From assembly GCA_949128015.1 (NCBI GenBank), contig CASBRC010000323.1, positions 1-8,660 on the forward strand: 8,660 nucleotides of DNA. Direction: 5' to 3'. The notes under the pieces were generated by a model. That model was not told where the DNA came from. It saw only the letters and a list, made by a program, of their open reading frames with translations, and made no database searches. Positions 1 through 7,261 of this stretch are shown piece after piece. The DNA comes from Synechococcales cyanobacterium PMM_0003 (GTDB lineage: Bacteria > Cyanobacteriota > Cyanobacteriia > Pseudanabaenales > Pseudanabaenaceae). Position 1 is the stretch's first letter, and each line of letters starts with the position of its first letter. Position numbers and translations under genes: made by a program.

Positions 1-1028
1 AAAGTCCCTTGTAAATCGGGCGTAATTAAAGTAATCCCTGCACTGAGATCGGGCTTAGTAGGAATCCATGTTCCCCATACTTGGCGACCACCATTCTGGG
101 ATTCTAATTTTCTTACAGGTAATTGCAGAACGGGACTATTATTGAATGTAAATCTAACCGCATGAATATCCCAGTTCGCTTGATAGAAGCTGATACCTTT
201 GTATTTGAGTGGCTTATTTACATGAATAGTTTGGCGATCGACTTCCTTTCCATCTTTATCTAGTACAGATAAATCAGAATAGAACTGATCGATACTTCCC
301 TTCGGCGTGTAATCAATCCAAAAGCGATTAACTCGCACTGACCAATCTTTGGGAACTTGATTGGCTGACCATATCCCCGCCTCGGTAATATTCTTCACTT
401 GGAAGGTGTCACCACTAGGAACCATCTCCTGCGCGACAAATCCTGTTAGTGATCCCCAGATCGAGCCAATTAAAACTAGCAACATACTGGCATGGACAAT
501 AATTGGTCCAATCCTGCCGATTAAACCCTTACGAGCATAAAGGCGATCATCAGCCTGATACACCTTATAATTTCTGCTTTGCAGAGATTGCGCCAAATTA
601 TTCAGATTGCCGCCGACAATTTCTGTGGCAAGGGGGAGTTTAGCGAAGCTTTGGGGTTTGGTGTAGTAAAACCAGCGTTTGGAAGCTTTAAGAATTGGTA
701 ATTGGCGATTGAAGGTGCAAGCGGTGAGACTTGTCCCAAATAGAATTAATAATGTCAGAAACCACCAGCTAGCATAGACATGTTGTAATCCGATCGCAAA
801 AATCACTTGATAAGACAAAAAGCCAAACAGAGCAGGGTGCTCAGGATAATTTTCGCGATAAAAATCGATGGTTTGCCCTTGCTCGATCACTGTGCCGAGA
901 ATGCTAAATAGGGCAATTAATAATAATAATGCGATCGCAACTTTAAGATTAGCAAGGAGCGCCACCACCTGATGTCGCCAAATTTGGCTTGCTTGTTTGG
1001 TTACTTGGGATTGGATTTTTTGAAACAC
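1..1028 (-). CDS. ccs1: Cytochrome c biogenesis protein Ccs1/CcsB (ResB family), 3' end beyond window
   Basis: Ccs1 (ResB-like) works with CcsA in system II cytochrome c maturation, delivering heme to apocytochromes on the lumenal side of thylakoid or plasma membrane. Translating the minus strand from 1028 gives 342 uninterrupted codons that run off the left edge. Visible are a first membrane helix (about residues 29-48, followed by GTVIEQGQ, a typical Ccs1 signature), a second (about 85-104, [17 protein letters not shown]) and a third (about 172-196, [20 protein letters not shown]) holding the family's conserved histidine, H179. A long soluble lumenal domain follows ([12 protein letters not shown] is characteristic). 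The family is usually about 430-460 residues, so roughly 100 residues with the last helix are missing only because the window ends. GTG at 1028 is chosen because no in-frame ATG exists between it and the upstream TGA; no clear ribosome binding site is seen. It diverges from pstS. The family call is confident; the start is moderately so. Confidence 0.9.
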   Translation of the reverse strand, partial: MFQKIQSQVTKQASQIWRHQVVALLANLKVAIALLLLIALFSILGTVIEQGQTIDFYRENYPEHPALFGFLSYQVIFAIGLQHVYASWWFLTLLILFGTSLTACTFNRQLPILKASKRWFYYTKPQSFAKLPLATEIVGGNLNNLAQSLQSRNYKVYQADDRLYARKGLIGRIGPIIVHASMLLVLIGSIWGSLTGFVAQEMVPSGDTFQVKNITEAGIWSANQVPKDWSVRVNRFWIDYTPKGSIDQFYSDLSVLDKDGKEVDRQTIHVNKPLKYKGISFYQANWDIHAVRFTFNNSPVLQLPVRKLESQNGGRQVWGTWIPTKPDLSAGITLITPDLQGT

Positions 1029-1075
1029 GTCATGTCTATGGTTACTACTGCTAGCTTTGATCTTAGCTCATCCCA

Positions 1076-1106
1076 AATTAAAAAATGGTGTTGCCATTTT
1101 TTAATT
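1076..1106. repeat. AT-rich perfect hairpin, 13-bp arms
   Basis: The arm AATTAAAAAATGG (1076-1088) and its exact complement (1094-1106) flank a 5-base loop, TGTTG. It lies between two divergent genes, so it cannot be the terminator of either neighbour. It sits back to back with the next hairpin, separated by one base. Confidence 0.75.
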
Positions 1107-1107
1107 A

Positions 1108-1154
1108 CCCAAAAAGCTATAGCGCACGCTGCGCGCGCGCTATAGCTTTTTGGG
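1108..1154. repeat. Perfect hairpin, 18-bp arms, GC-alternating loop
   Basis: The 18-base arm CCCAAAAAGCTATAGCGC (1108-1125) and its exact complement (1137-1154) enclose an 11-base loop made of GC-rich alternating bases. The loop and inner right arm form a run of alternating G and C (about 1131-1140), so alternative pairings and a left-handed helix are possible. It lies in the divergent ccs1/pstS gap. The CCCAAA...TTTGGG outer pattern resembles the hairpins at 2221 and 7262. Confidence 0.8.
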
Positions 1155-1198
1155 CTTTAAGTGTTGTCGGCAACTAGATAAGAACCAAATTTGCGCTA

Positions 1199-1206
1199 AG
1201 GTTAAG
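1199..1206 (-). promoter_or_regulatory. Possible Pho-box half-site upstream of pstS
   Basis: On the minus strand this octamer reads CTTAACCT, matching the repeat unit described for the SphR-binding Pho box of cyanobacteria (pyrimidine-TTAA-pyrimidine-pyrimidine-T/A). It lies 35 bases before the ATG of the phosphate-binding protein, where such a site would make sense. Only one unit is present: no second unit is found at the usual 3-base spacing. An 8-base match alone is weak evidence. Confidence 0.2.
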
Positions 1207-1240
1207 CGAATATTGCAGATGTTTTTAGGATTTTAGGACT

Positions 1241-2215
1241 ATGTCACAGGGCAAAGAGACTACCGTTTTAGTGCTGTCATTATTAGTCACAGCAGGGCTT
1301 GCTGGCGGTGGCTACTGGTTCTTTTCGCAACAAAAATCAGCAGTAACATCTACTACTGAAACAGCAACACCAAATACACAATCACCAACATCGACTGAAA
1401 CTACACCACCACCACCAGCTAACTTAACAATCGACACATCTTTACCAAATCCTAGCGTTTTAGAAATCGATGGCAGCACAACAATGGTTGCATTGATCAA
1501 AGAACTGCGTAATGGTTATAGCCAAATTAATCCTAATATCCCAACTACCTTTGGATTACCCGATGGAAGACCAACTGGATCTAGCCAAGGCTTGCAAAAT
1601 CTGATTAATGACAATGTGGCGATCGCAGCATCTTCACGTCCCCTTAAAGCTGCCGAAGCCCAATCAGGAATTCAATTAGTGCCAATCGCTAAAGATGCGA
1701 TCGCAGTAGTCGTCGGTATTAATAATCCATTTAAAGGTAATTTAACCAAGGATCAAGTACGCGATATCTATCAGGGTAAAATCACCAATTGGTCACAGGT
1801 TGGCGGTACTAATCAGCCAATTAAAGTAATCAATCGCGCCACAACAAGCGGGACAAGAGAAGCTTTTCAAGACATTGTGTTACTTGGTCAGACCTTTGCG
1901 CCTGACAGCGCTAACTTCATCACATGGAAACAAGACGAAACAACGGCCATCTTGCAGGATCTAGGGAATAGCGGTATTAGTTATGCCACAGTCTCGCAGG
2001 TAGAGAAGCAAGAAATCGTGAGAATCATCGCGATTGATGGAGTGTTTCCCACAGATATCAATGCTGTCAAAGCTGGAAAATATCCAATTAGTCGCAGCTT
2101 ATTTTTGGGCGTTAAGAAAATAACCAGCCCTGTCTCCAAACAATTTATTGAGTTTGCTTTATCACCTCAAGGACAGCAAATCATTCAAAGGCTGGGATTC
2201 ATTCCTATGCAGTAA
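1241..2215 (+). CDS. pstS: PstS-type phosphate ABC transporter substrate-binding protein
   Basis: This is a periplasmic phosphate-binding protein of the PstS/PBP-like family, expected to hand phosphate to a PstCAB transporter, or possibly to act as a stand-alone binding protein since no pstC, pstA or pstB is in view. The 324-residue protein has an N-terminal membrane segment (about 7-29), a Thr/Pro/Ser-rich linker (about 34-70) and one binding domain (about 72-324). Phosphate-contact-type motifs are DGSTT (77-81), SSR (131-133) and R199 with SGTR (203-206). The protein contains no cysteine at all, so it is not a lipoprotein; the N-terminus is an uncleaved anchor or a Sec signal. ATG at 1241 is supported by AGGA at 1227-1230, 10 bases upstream; a second AGGA at 1235 is too close. 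It is divergent from ccs1 and convergent with the cyclase. PstS versus the related SphX subtype cannot be settled by reading. Confidence 0.85.
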   Translation: MSQGKETTVLVLSLLVTAGLAGGGYWFFSQQKSAVTSTTETATPNTQSPTSTETTPPPPANLTIDTSLPNPSVLEIDGSTTMVALIKELRNGYSQINPNIPTTFGLPDGRPTGSSQGLQNLINDNVAIAASSRPLKAAEAQSGIQLVPIAKDAIAVVVGINNPFKGNLTKDQVRDIYQGKITNWSQVGGTNQPIKVINRATTSGTREAFQDIVLLGQTFAPDSANFITWKQDETTAILQDLGNSGISYATVSQVEKQEIVRIIAIDGVFPTDINAVKAGKYPISRSLFLGVKKITSPVSKQFIEFALSPQGQQIIQRLGFIPMQ

Positions 2216-2220
2216 AGAGA

Positions 2221-2265
2221 TAAAACCCCAAAATAAGAAGCGACGCTTCTTATTTTGGGGTTTTA
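2221..2265. terminator. Near-perfect 21-bp hairpin after pstS, probable bidirectional terminator
   Basis: The arms 2221-2241 and 2245-2265 are exact complements with a 3-base GAC loop. The outer part reads TAAAACCCCAAAATAAGAAG on the left, so on the plus strand the stem ends in GGGG followed by TTTT, like an intrinsic terminator whose U-run pairs with an A-run. It begins 5 bases after the pstS stop and faces the converging cyclase gene, so it could stop transcription from either side. It shares the CCCC-AAAA...TTTT-GGGG layout with the hairpin at 7262. Confidence 0.75.
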
Positions 2266-2290
2266 CAGCCTATTGAGGCTTTAAAAGGTA

Positions 2291-2341
2291 CAGAGAATTT
2301 TTTGAAAGTGCTGCGAAGCGGCACTTTCAAAAAATTCTCTG
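2291..2341. repeat. Palindromic repeat copy A: 21-bp stem, GCGAAGC tip
   Basis: The arms 2291-2311 and 2321-2341 are exact complements. The tip adds a T-G wobble (2312/2320) and two more pairs around a GAA triloop, giving GCGAAGC, a heptamer known to form an unusually stable DNA mini-hairpin. The segment 2296-2336 matches 7179-7219 at 36 of 41 bases, so this is a dispersed element and not just a local terminator. The flank TCTGGGTTTT (2338-2347) recurs beside the hairpin at 5416. Confidence 0.85.
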
Positions 2342-2352
2342 GGTTTTATAAA

Positions 2353-2365
2353 AGCGCAAAGCGCT
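2353..2365 (-). terminator. Small GC hairpin downstream of the cyclase gene
   Basis: The minus strand reads AGCGC-TTT-GCGCT followed by TTTATAAAA, that is, a 5-bp GC-rich stem and a short T-run, 18 bases past the cyclase stop. It could be the intrinsic terminator of that gene, although the stem is short and the T-run is broken by A. The GCAAAGC tip on the plus strand echoes the tips of the longer hairpins. Confidence 0.35.
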
Positions 2366-2382
2366 GTATTTTTAAGTAAAGA

Positions 2383-5043
2383 TTAAAGTTTTCCAGTTAA
2401 TAAATAGGTGATCATTTCGCCTTTGCCTTTGATATCAATGATTCGCTTTGGCTCAAATTGATACTTGTCTTTTAAAATCTGATAGGTTACATCTGTAACT
2501 TGAATGCAACCTGCAATACCATGAGACTCCATTCGACTAGCGATATTCACCGTATCACCCCAAAGGTCGTAGATAAACTTTTTCTTGCCAATTACTCCCG
2601 CAACGGCATGCCCAGTATGAATACCAATCCTCATCTCAAAAGGACTTCCATCAGGACGGAGAAATTTGCCAATTGACTGTTGCATTTCTAAAGCCATTGA
2701 TGCGATCGCAGCAGCATGATCGGGACGTGGAACAGGTAATCCACCCACCGCCATATAAGAATCACCAATCGTTTTGATTTTTTCTAAGCCATAGTGATCG
2801 ACCAAGCGATCGAATTCTGAAAATATTTCATTGAGCATATGCACTAGTTCATTTGCCGATACTGAGGAGGCGAATTCTGTAAACCTGACAATATCTCCAA
2901 ACAGAACTGTCACTTCCTCAAAGCTATCAGCAACAATCGTGCCACTAGTTTTTAGCTTAGCGATAGAACTTGGCAATATTTTAGAAGATATTCCAGTTGT
3001 CTTGCTAGGAATATTGGTAGGGATATCGGGAGTATTATAAAACGATGAAGACTTCAAACGCTCGGCGATCGCCCTTGGCAACACATTCAGTAATAGCCGT
3101 TCCGATCGCATTTTTTCAGTCCGCAAATCATCCTCGGCGCGTCTGCGCTCCTGAGCCTCCATACCTAAAGACAACAGTTCTGACAAAGAGCTGGCGAAGC
3201 TGATTTCCTCTAGCATCCACAAACGTTCTATTCCAACTTGTTCAAATATCAAAATACCAGTGAGTTCACCACCGATATCAAATGAAGATGTCAATAAAGA
3301 TACAATGCCAAGGGGATTGAGATAGTTTTGTCTCAGCTCGATTAAAGATTCTTCATCCTGTACATCTTCTATGTCCAAATTGCGCCTTTCTTGAATCGCC
3401 ACAAAAAAAGCTGGATAGTTTTCGGCATCTAAAAACTCAGCTTCCGTATGAATATTGCTACTTTGGATATAGAGATCAAGGCAATGCAGTTTTGTTTTAG
3501 TATTGTCAAATAGCCAAACGCTCACACGCTCAACATCGAGAGTCTGACTAGCTGTTTCGGTAATATTTTGTACAGCCGTAATAAAGTCACCCAGATTAAG
3601 TGATTTATTTTTGGTGAGGTCGATCAAGATTTTTTGTTGTCTGCGAAGTTGCTGTTCGCGACGTTGCAATAAAAAATTACTGCGTTGCAGTGATAGCTGA
3701 GAATCACCTAGTTCACTGGTTCTTTCTTGAACTCGCGATTCTAATTCAGTATTTGCTTTTTCGAGTCGTTTAAAAGATTCTGCAAGCATTTCTGCCATGC
3801 GATTAAAAGATTCAGATAAAACTTTGACCTCACTTGTGCCTTTTACCGATACCCTTGAGTCCAGATCGCCATTTGCGATCGCATGCGAAGCACCACTTAA
3901 TTTAAGCAACGGTGTAGCAATATAACGAGCCGTCATCACTCCCATCAAGATTGCAGAAACTAGTGCTGCCAAACTAAATAAAATTGTTATTTGGTTGCGA
4001 TTATTAATTTGTCCCACAAAGTTCGACTCTGGAAGCACCACCACAATCAACCAATCTAGCCCATCGCGATCGCGCCAAGGTTTTACTTGAATAAAATGTT
4101 TGCCTCCTTCTAAATTAGTTTCTAAGTATGCTTTACCTTGAATTGCATTAAAATTACCAAATTCATCAATTAGATAACGGGCTGTAGCTCGTGATAGAGG
4201 ATCGTTACTATTAAGAATATTCAAACGTTGTGGTTTGCCATTGATAATTGAAAAAGTACGCTCAGCACTGGAAGTTCCGACGATTAATCCTGAGCGCTCA
4301 ATTACAAAAATACGTTCTGATTGGTCTGATTTCAGCCTTTGAAGAAATGAATTTAACTGGGTGAGAATATAGTTAACCCCTAGCACCCCAATCACTTTGC
4401 GATCGCGATCGTAAAGTGGATAACTATGAGAAATTGATAAAACGTTAGGACGAGCAGCCAATTGATAAATATGCGACCATGTTGGCTTACCTGCCTTTAT
4501 CGCATCTGCATACCAGCCTTCTTGTCGGACATCTTTATCACTTTCTATGACCTCTTGTAATTGTGTCCGATTACCTTGAGGATCAGTTGAGAAACTAGCT
4601 GTTTTGGTAAGCCCTCTTGCTAAAGTTGTCTCATTAATTACTATTTGTCCATTATCTTTTCGCTCAGCACCAATAAATTCTTGATTGTCAAAAGTAAAGT
4701 TGATATACCCTACGCTATATAAATTTATTTGTGTCCAAAAGAAATGCCCCGTTTTCTCAAAGTCTTTTAAGCTCAGCAATTCTAGCTTAACTGCATCGGC
4801 ATTAGTTTGATTAATCTGCGGCGGTACGCGTAAATAATTATCAAGTTTTACACTAATGCGATCGCTGACTTCTGCACTTAAACGGGTTGCTAATTCACCT
4901 ACTGCTTGCTGTCCGTTACGAAAAGAAAATATGCTGACCACGCCAACCGTTATACAAATTTGCACCACAAAAGGGACGACTAAAATAACCGTTAATGGAA
5001 TATTTTTGAATAAGTTAGGTGCAGATGAGATCTTCAACATCAT
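2383..5043 (-). CDS. Membrane class III adenylate cyclase (dCache-HAMP-GAF-cyclase)
   Basis: This receptor-type enzyme is predicted to make cAMP from ATP in response to an extracytoplasmic ligand. In its 886 residues are a first membrane helix (about 15-41), a periplasmic double-Cache-like sensor (about 45-345), a second helix (about 352-375), HAMP (about 372-425), a coiled coil (about 420-475), a GAF-like domain (about 480-635), a second helical linker (about 630-665) and the catalytic domain (about 700-880). Catalytic residues are present: metal aspartates D717 (LFGDIVRFT) and D761 (TIGDSYM), and transition-state N833 and R837 (DTVNIASRM). The base-selecting pair is K757 and D826, the adenylate type; guanylate cyclases have Glu and Cys there. 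All key residues sit on one chain, so it should act as a homodimer. Two adjacent ATGs mark the start. It lies 109 bases downstream of the S4 gene on the same strand; a candidate promoter occupies that gap. Confidence 0.92.
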   Translation of the reverse strand: MMLKISSAPNLFKNIPLTVILVVPFVVQICITVGVVSIFSFRNGQQAVGELATRLSAEVSDRISVKLDNYLRVPPQINQTNADAVKLELLSLKDFEKTGHFFWTQINLYSVGYINFTFDNQEFIGAERKDNGQIVINETTLARGLTKTASFSTDPQGNRTQLQEVIESDKDVRQEGWYADAIKAGKPTWSHIYQLAARPNVLSISHSYPLYDRDRKVIGVLGVNYILTQLNSFLQRLKSDQSERIFVIERSGLIVGTSSAERTFSIINGKPQRLNILNSNDPLSRATARYLIDEFGNFNAIQGKAYLETNLEGGKHFIQVKPWRDRDGLDWLIVVVLPESNFVGQINNRNQITILFSLAALVSAILMGVMTARYIATPLLKLSGASHAIANGDLDSRVSVKGTSEVKVLSESFNRMAEMLAESFKRLEKANTELESRVQERTSELGDSQLSLQRSNFLLQRREQQLRRQQKILIDLTKNKSLNLGDFITAVQNITETASQTLDVERVSVWLFDNTKTKLHCLDLYIQSSNIHTEAEFLDAENYPAFFVAIQERRNLDIEDVQDEESLIELRQNYLNPLGIVSLLTSSFDIGGELTGILIFEQVGIERLWMLEEISFASSLSELLSLGMEAQERRRAEDDLRTEKMRSERLLLNVLPRAIAERLKSSSFYNTPDIPTNIPSKTTGISSKILPSSIAKLKTSGTIVADSFEEVTVLFGDIVRFTEFASSVSANELVHMLNEIFSEFDRLVDHYGLEKIKTIGDSYMAVGGLPVPRPDHAAAIASMALEMQQSIGKFLRPDGSPFEMRIGIHTGHAVAGVIGKKKFIYDLWGDTVNIASRMESHGIAGCIQVTDVTYQILKDKYQFEPKRIIDIKGKGEMITYLLTGKL

Positions 5044-5061
5044 GTATTGCGGAGTTAATTT

Positions 5062-5090
5062 ATGCTAGCCCGATCGCAAATAGTGGTCAA
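5062..5090 (-). promoter_or_regulatory. Candidate sigma-70-type promoter for the cyclase gene
   Basis: On the minus strand, TTGACC (5085-5090) and TAGCAT (5062-5067) are separated by exactly 17 bases, close to the TTGACA-N17-TATAAT consensus. The start codon at 5043 would then have a leader of only about a dozen bases. This argues that the cyclase can be transcribed independently of the S4 gene upstream. It is a motif match only. Confidence 0.4.
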
Positions 5091-5152
5091 TTCGCACAAT
5101 TGCTGAACTAATCAAAAAAAGCCATATTTTGCGCCGCCTTTTATTGCACCAC

Positions 5153-5377
5153 TTACTGCACCACATCAATCGTAAAACCATTACCGCTTACTCTTTGACC
5201 ATCGCGGATTTTACAGCCTTTGCGTAACTCCACCTGACCATCTACCTCAATTTCGCCATCGATAATCATCAATTTGGCAACACCACCAGTATCCGCAAAC
5301 CCACAAACCTTTAGCAAGTTGCACAAAGTTATATATTCGCCAGTGAGTTCAAATTTTTCGTGGATTATTTCTTGCAT
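5153..5377 (-). CDS. Small S4-domain RNA-binding protein (YbcJ/YaaA-like)
   Basis: This 74-residue protein is almost entirely one S4 domain (about residues 16-66), the fold that binds structured RNA in ribosomal protein S4, pseudouridine synthases and stress proteins. The pattern ITLCNLLKVCGFADTGGVAKLMIIDGEIEVDG followed by RKGCKIRDGQRV is typical of stand-alone bacterial S4 proteins of the YbcJ/YaaA type. No catalytic domain is attached, so a role in ribosome or RNA metabolism is inferred from family only. ATG at 5377 is the only sensible start and gives the expected family length. It diverges from prfC, another translation gene, across a 152-base gap with a hairpin; the cyclase gene follows on the same strand. 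Confidence 0.85.
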   Translation of the reverse strand: MQEIIHEKFELTGEYITLCNLLKVCGFADTGGVAKLMIIDGEIEVDGQVELRKGCKIRDGQRVSGNGFTIDVVQ

Positions 5378-5415
5378 TATTTTTTAGTTAAACATATCGA
5401 GAATTAAGCATTAAT

Positions 5416-5456
5416 TTTTTTGTAAAAGCCACGCAAAGCGTGGCTTTTACAAAAAA
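5416..5456. repeat. Palindromic repeat copy B: perfect 19-bp hairpin, AAA loop
   Basis: The arms 5416-5434 and 5438-5456 are exact complements around an AAA loop; the tip reads CGCAAAGCG. The right flank TCTGGGTTTT (5457-5466) is identical to that of copy A, although the inner stem sequence differs. It lies in the divergent S4/prfC gap, so it does not terminate either gene; it could lie in the prfC leader or block read-through between promoters. Confidence 0.8.
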
Positions 5457-5529
5457 TCTGGGTTTTGCGTTAAAAAGTAAGCATAATAGAAGCAGTACCA
5501 ATAAATCTAAAAAGTTCGTTAAAATTTCC

Positions 5530-7155
5530 ATGAGTCAACTGTGGCAAGAGTTAGAGCGCGAAGTCGAACGGCGACGCACATTTGCGATTATTTCCCACCC
5601 CGATGCGGGGAAAACGACATTAACCGAAAAACTATTGCTATACGGAGGGGCGATTCATCTTGCGGGCGCGGTCAAGGCTAGAGCCGCCCAACGTCATGCC
5701 ACCTCTGACTGGATGGAATTAGAAAAACAACGCGGGATTTCGATTACTTCGACCGTGCTGCAATTTGACTATATGGGCTATTGCATTAATTTGCTAGATA
5801 CCCCTGGTCACAAAGATTTTAGTGAAGATACTTACCGTACTCTTGCTGCTGCGGATAATGCGGTGATGTTAGTTGATGGCGCAAAGGGCTTAGAGCCACA
5901 AACCCGCAAATTATTTGAAGTTTGTCGAATGCGATCGCTACCAATTTTTACATTTATCAACAAAATGGATCGCCCCACCCGCGAGCCTTTAGAACTATTA
6001 GATGAAATTGAGAAAGAATTAGGAATAAGTCCCTATGTGATGAATTGGCCGATCGGTACAGGCGATCAGTTTAAAGGTGTGTACGATCGCGCTAGTAAAA
6101 CCGTGCATCTATTTCAACGCAGTTCCCATGGACAGCGTGAAGCTGATGTCAAAATCTATACTTTAGATGATCCGCAAGCGATTAAATTCATTGGTAAAGA
6201 TCTATACAATCAACTTTTAGAAGATTTAGAAGTTATTGATGCTGCTGGTGCAGAATGGAATGTGCAAGATTTGCATCGTGGTAAACTCACGCCGATTTTC
6301 TTTGGCAGTGCGATGACCAATTTTGGGGTTGAGCTTTTTCTTAAGTCTTTCCTTGAATGTGGCTTGACTCCCACAGTTCACGATAGCTCAAGCGGCGAAG
6401 TCTCACCCACTGATGAAGATTTCTCGGCTTTTGTATTCAAACTTCAAGCAAATATGGACCCCCGCCACCGCGATCGCATTGCCTTTGTCCGCATTTGCTC
6501 TGGCAAGTTTGAAAAGGACATGAGCGTTACCCATCTACGCAGTGGCAAAAATATTCGTTTATCCCACGCCCAGAAACTATTTGGGCAAGATCGTGAAGCG
6601 ATCGATGTAGCCTATGCAGGTGATGTAATTGGCTTGAATAACCCTGGCATGTTTGCGATCGGCGACACCATCTATTTCGGCAAAAAACGTCAATATGCAG
6701 GCATCCCATCCTTCTCGCCAGAATTATTCTGTACGCTTCGCAATCCCAACCCTTCTAAATTTAAACAATTCCGTAAAGGGATATCAGAATTACAAGAAGA
6801 AGGCGCAATTCAAATCATGTATTCCGTCGATGAAGCCAAACGAGATCCGATTCTTGCGGCTGTGGGGCAGTTGCAATTTGAAGTTGCTCAATATCGCCTC
6901 CAAAGTGAATATAACGTCGAATCTATGCTCGAATCCATGCCCTATTCCGTAGCGAGATGGGTTGAGGATGGCTGGGATGCGCTTGAATCCGTTGGCAGAC
7001 TTTTCAATACAATGGTTGTCAAAGACAGCTTGAATCGACCAGTTTTATTATTTAAGAACCAATGGAATTTAAATCAAGTGGAAGCCGATCATCCAAAGTT
7101 AAAATTAAAGGCGATCGCCCCAATTGCGGAGCTAACCAAAATTAATGCTAGCTGA
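5530..7155 (+). CDS. prfC: Peptide chain release factor 3 (RF3), translational GTPase
   Basis: RF3 is the GTPase that recycles RF1 and RF2 from the ribosome after peptide release. The 541-residue protein begins with the G domain: G1 SHPDAGKTT (22-30), switch-I region QRGISITS (67-74), G3 DTPGH (90-94) and G4 NKMD (144-147). The RF3-specific stretch [25 protein letters not shown] separates it from EF-G and from LepA. EF-Tu-like domain II and the RF3 C-terminal domain follow. Length is close to the usual 525-545. The frame is open upstream to a GTG at 5440, but that codon lies inside the right arm of a hairpin and the extra 30 residues are lysine-rich with no RF3 similarity. ATG at 5530 ([20 protein letters not shown]) matches the family N-terminus and is preferred. 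A CATAAT at 5482-5487 could be a -10 element, without a convincing -35. Confidence 0.95.
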   Translation: MSQLWQELEREVERRRTFAIISHPDAGKTTLTEKLLLYGGAIHLAGAVKARAAQRHATSDWMELEKQRGISITSTVLQFDYMGYCINLLDTPGHKDFSEDTYRTLAAADNAVMLVDGAKGLEPQTRKLFEVCRMRSLPIFTFINKMDRPTREPLELLDEIEKELGISPYVMNWPIGTGDQFKGVYDRASKTVHLFQRSSHGQREADVKIYTLDDPQAIKFIGKDLYNQLLEDLEVIDAAGAEWNVQDLHRGKLTPIFFGSAMTNFGVELFLKSFLECGLTPTVHDSSSGEVSPTDEDFSAFVFKLQANMDPRHRDRIAFVRICSGKFEKDMSVTHLRSGKNIRLSHAQKLFGQDREAIDVAYAGDVIGLNNPGMFAIGDTIYFGKKRQYAGIPSFSPELFCTLRNPNPSKFKQFRKGISELQEEGAIQIMYSVDEAKRDPILAAVGQLQFEVAQYRLQSEYNVESMLESMPYSVARWVEDGWDALESVGRLFNTMVVKDSLNRPVLLFKNQWNLNQVEADHPKLKLKAIAPIAELTKINAS

Positions 7156-7169
7156 CACTACTCATAGCT

Positions 7170-7228
7170 GAACCAGTCAATTGTTTGAAAGTGTTGCGAA
7201 GCAACACTTTCAAACAATTGACTGGTTC
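7170..7228. repeat. Palindromic repeat copy C: perfect 28-bp hairpin, GCGAAGC tip
   Basis: The arms 7170-7197 and 7201-7228 are exact complements around a GAA triloop, closing in GCGAAGC. It starts 14 bases after the prfC stop and may end that transcript, though no unpaired T-run follows. The core 7179-7219 is homologous to copy A (2296-2336): the five differing bases all lie in the stem and keep pairing. Confidence 0.88.
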
Positions 7229-7261
7229 TAGTTTGCGCGCAAATCGTTGTAAGATCGCTAT

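Noticed and set aside
1076..1154. CRISPR-like or tandem repeat array
   Set aside because: These are two individual hairpins with different stems; there are no equal-length repeats with spacers here or elsewhere in the window.
1076..1154. Intrinsic terminators for ccs1 or pstS
   Set aside because: Both genes point away from this gap, so neither transcript ends here.
1312..1500. 62-codon minus-strand frame inside pstS
   Set aside because: It lies wholly opposite the Thr/Pro linker and start of the binding domain; its Val-rich product is an artefact of the complementary low-complexity codons.
2383..5043. Guanylate cyclase or diguanylate cyclase identity
   Set aside because: The base-selecting residues are Lys and Asp (adenylate type), and there is no GGDEF motif.
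5440..5529. N-terminal extension of RF3 beginning at GTG 5440
   Set aside because: It starts inside a hairpin arm, is lysine-rich and unlike RF3, and the ATG at 5530 gives the standard family N-terminus.
6653..6952. 99-codon plus-strand frame within prfC
   Set aside because: It is fully nested in another frame of a well-supported gene and its product has no recognisable features.
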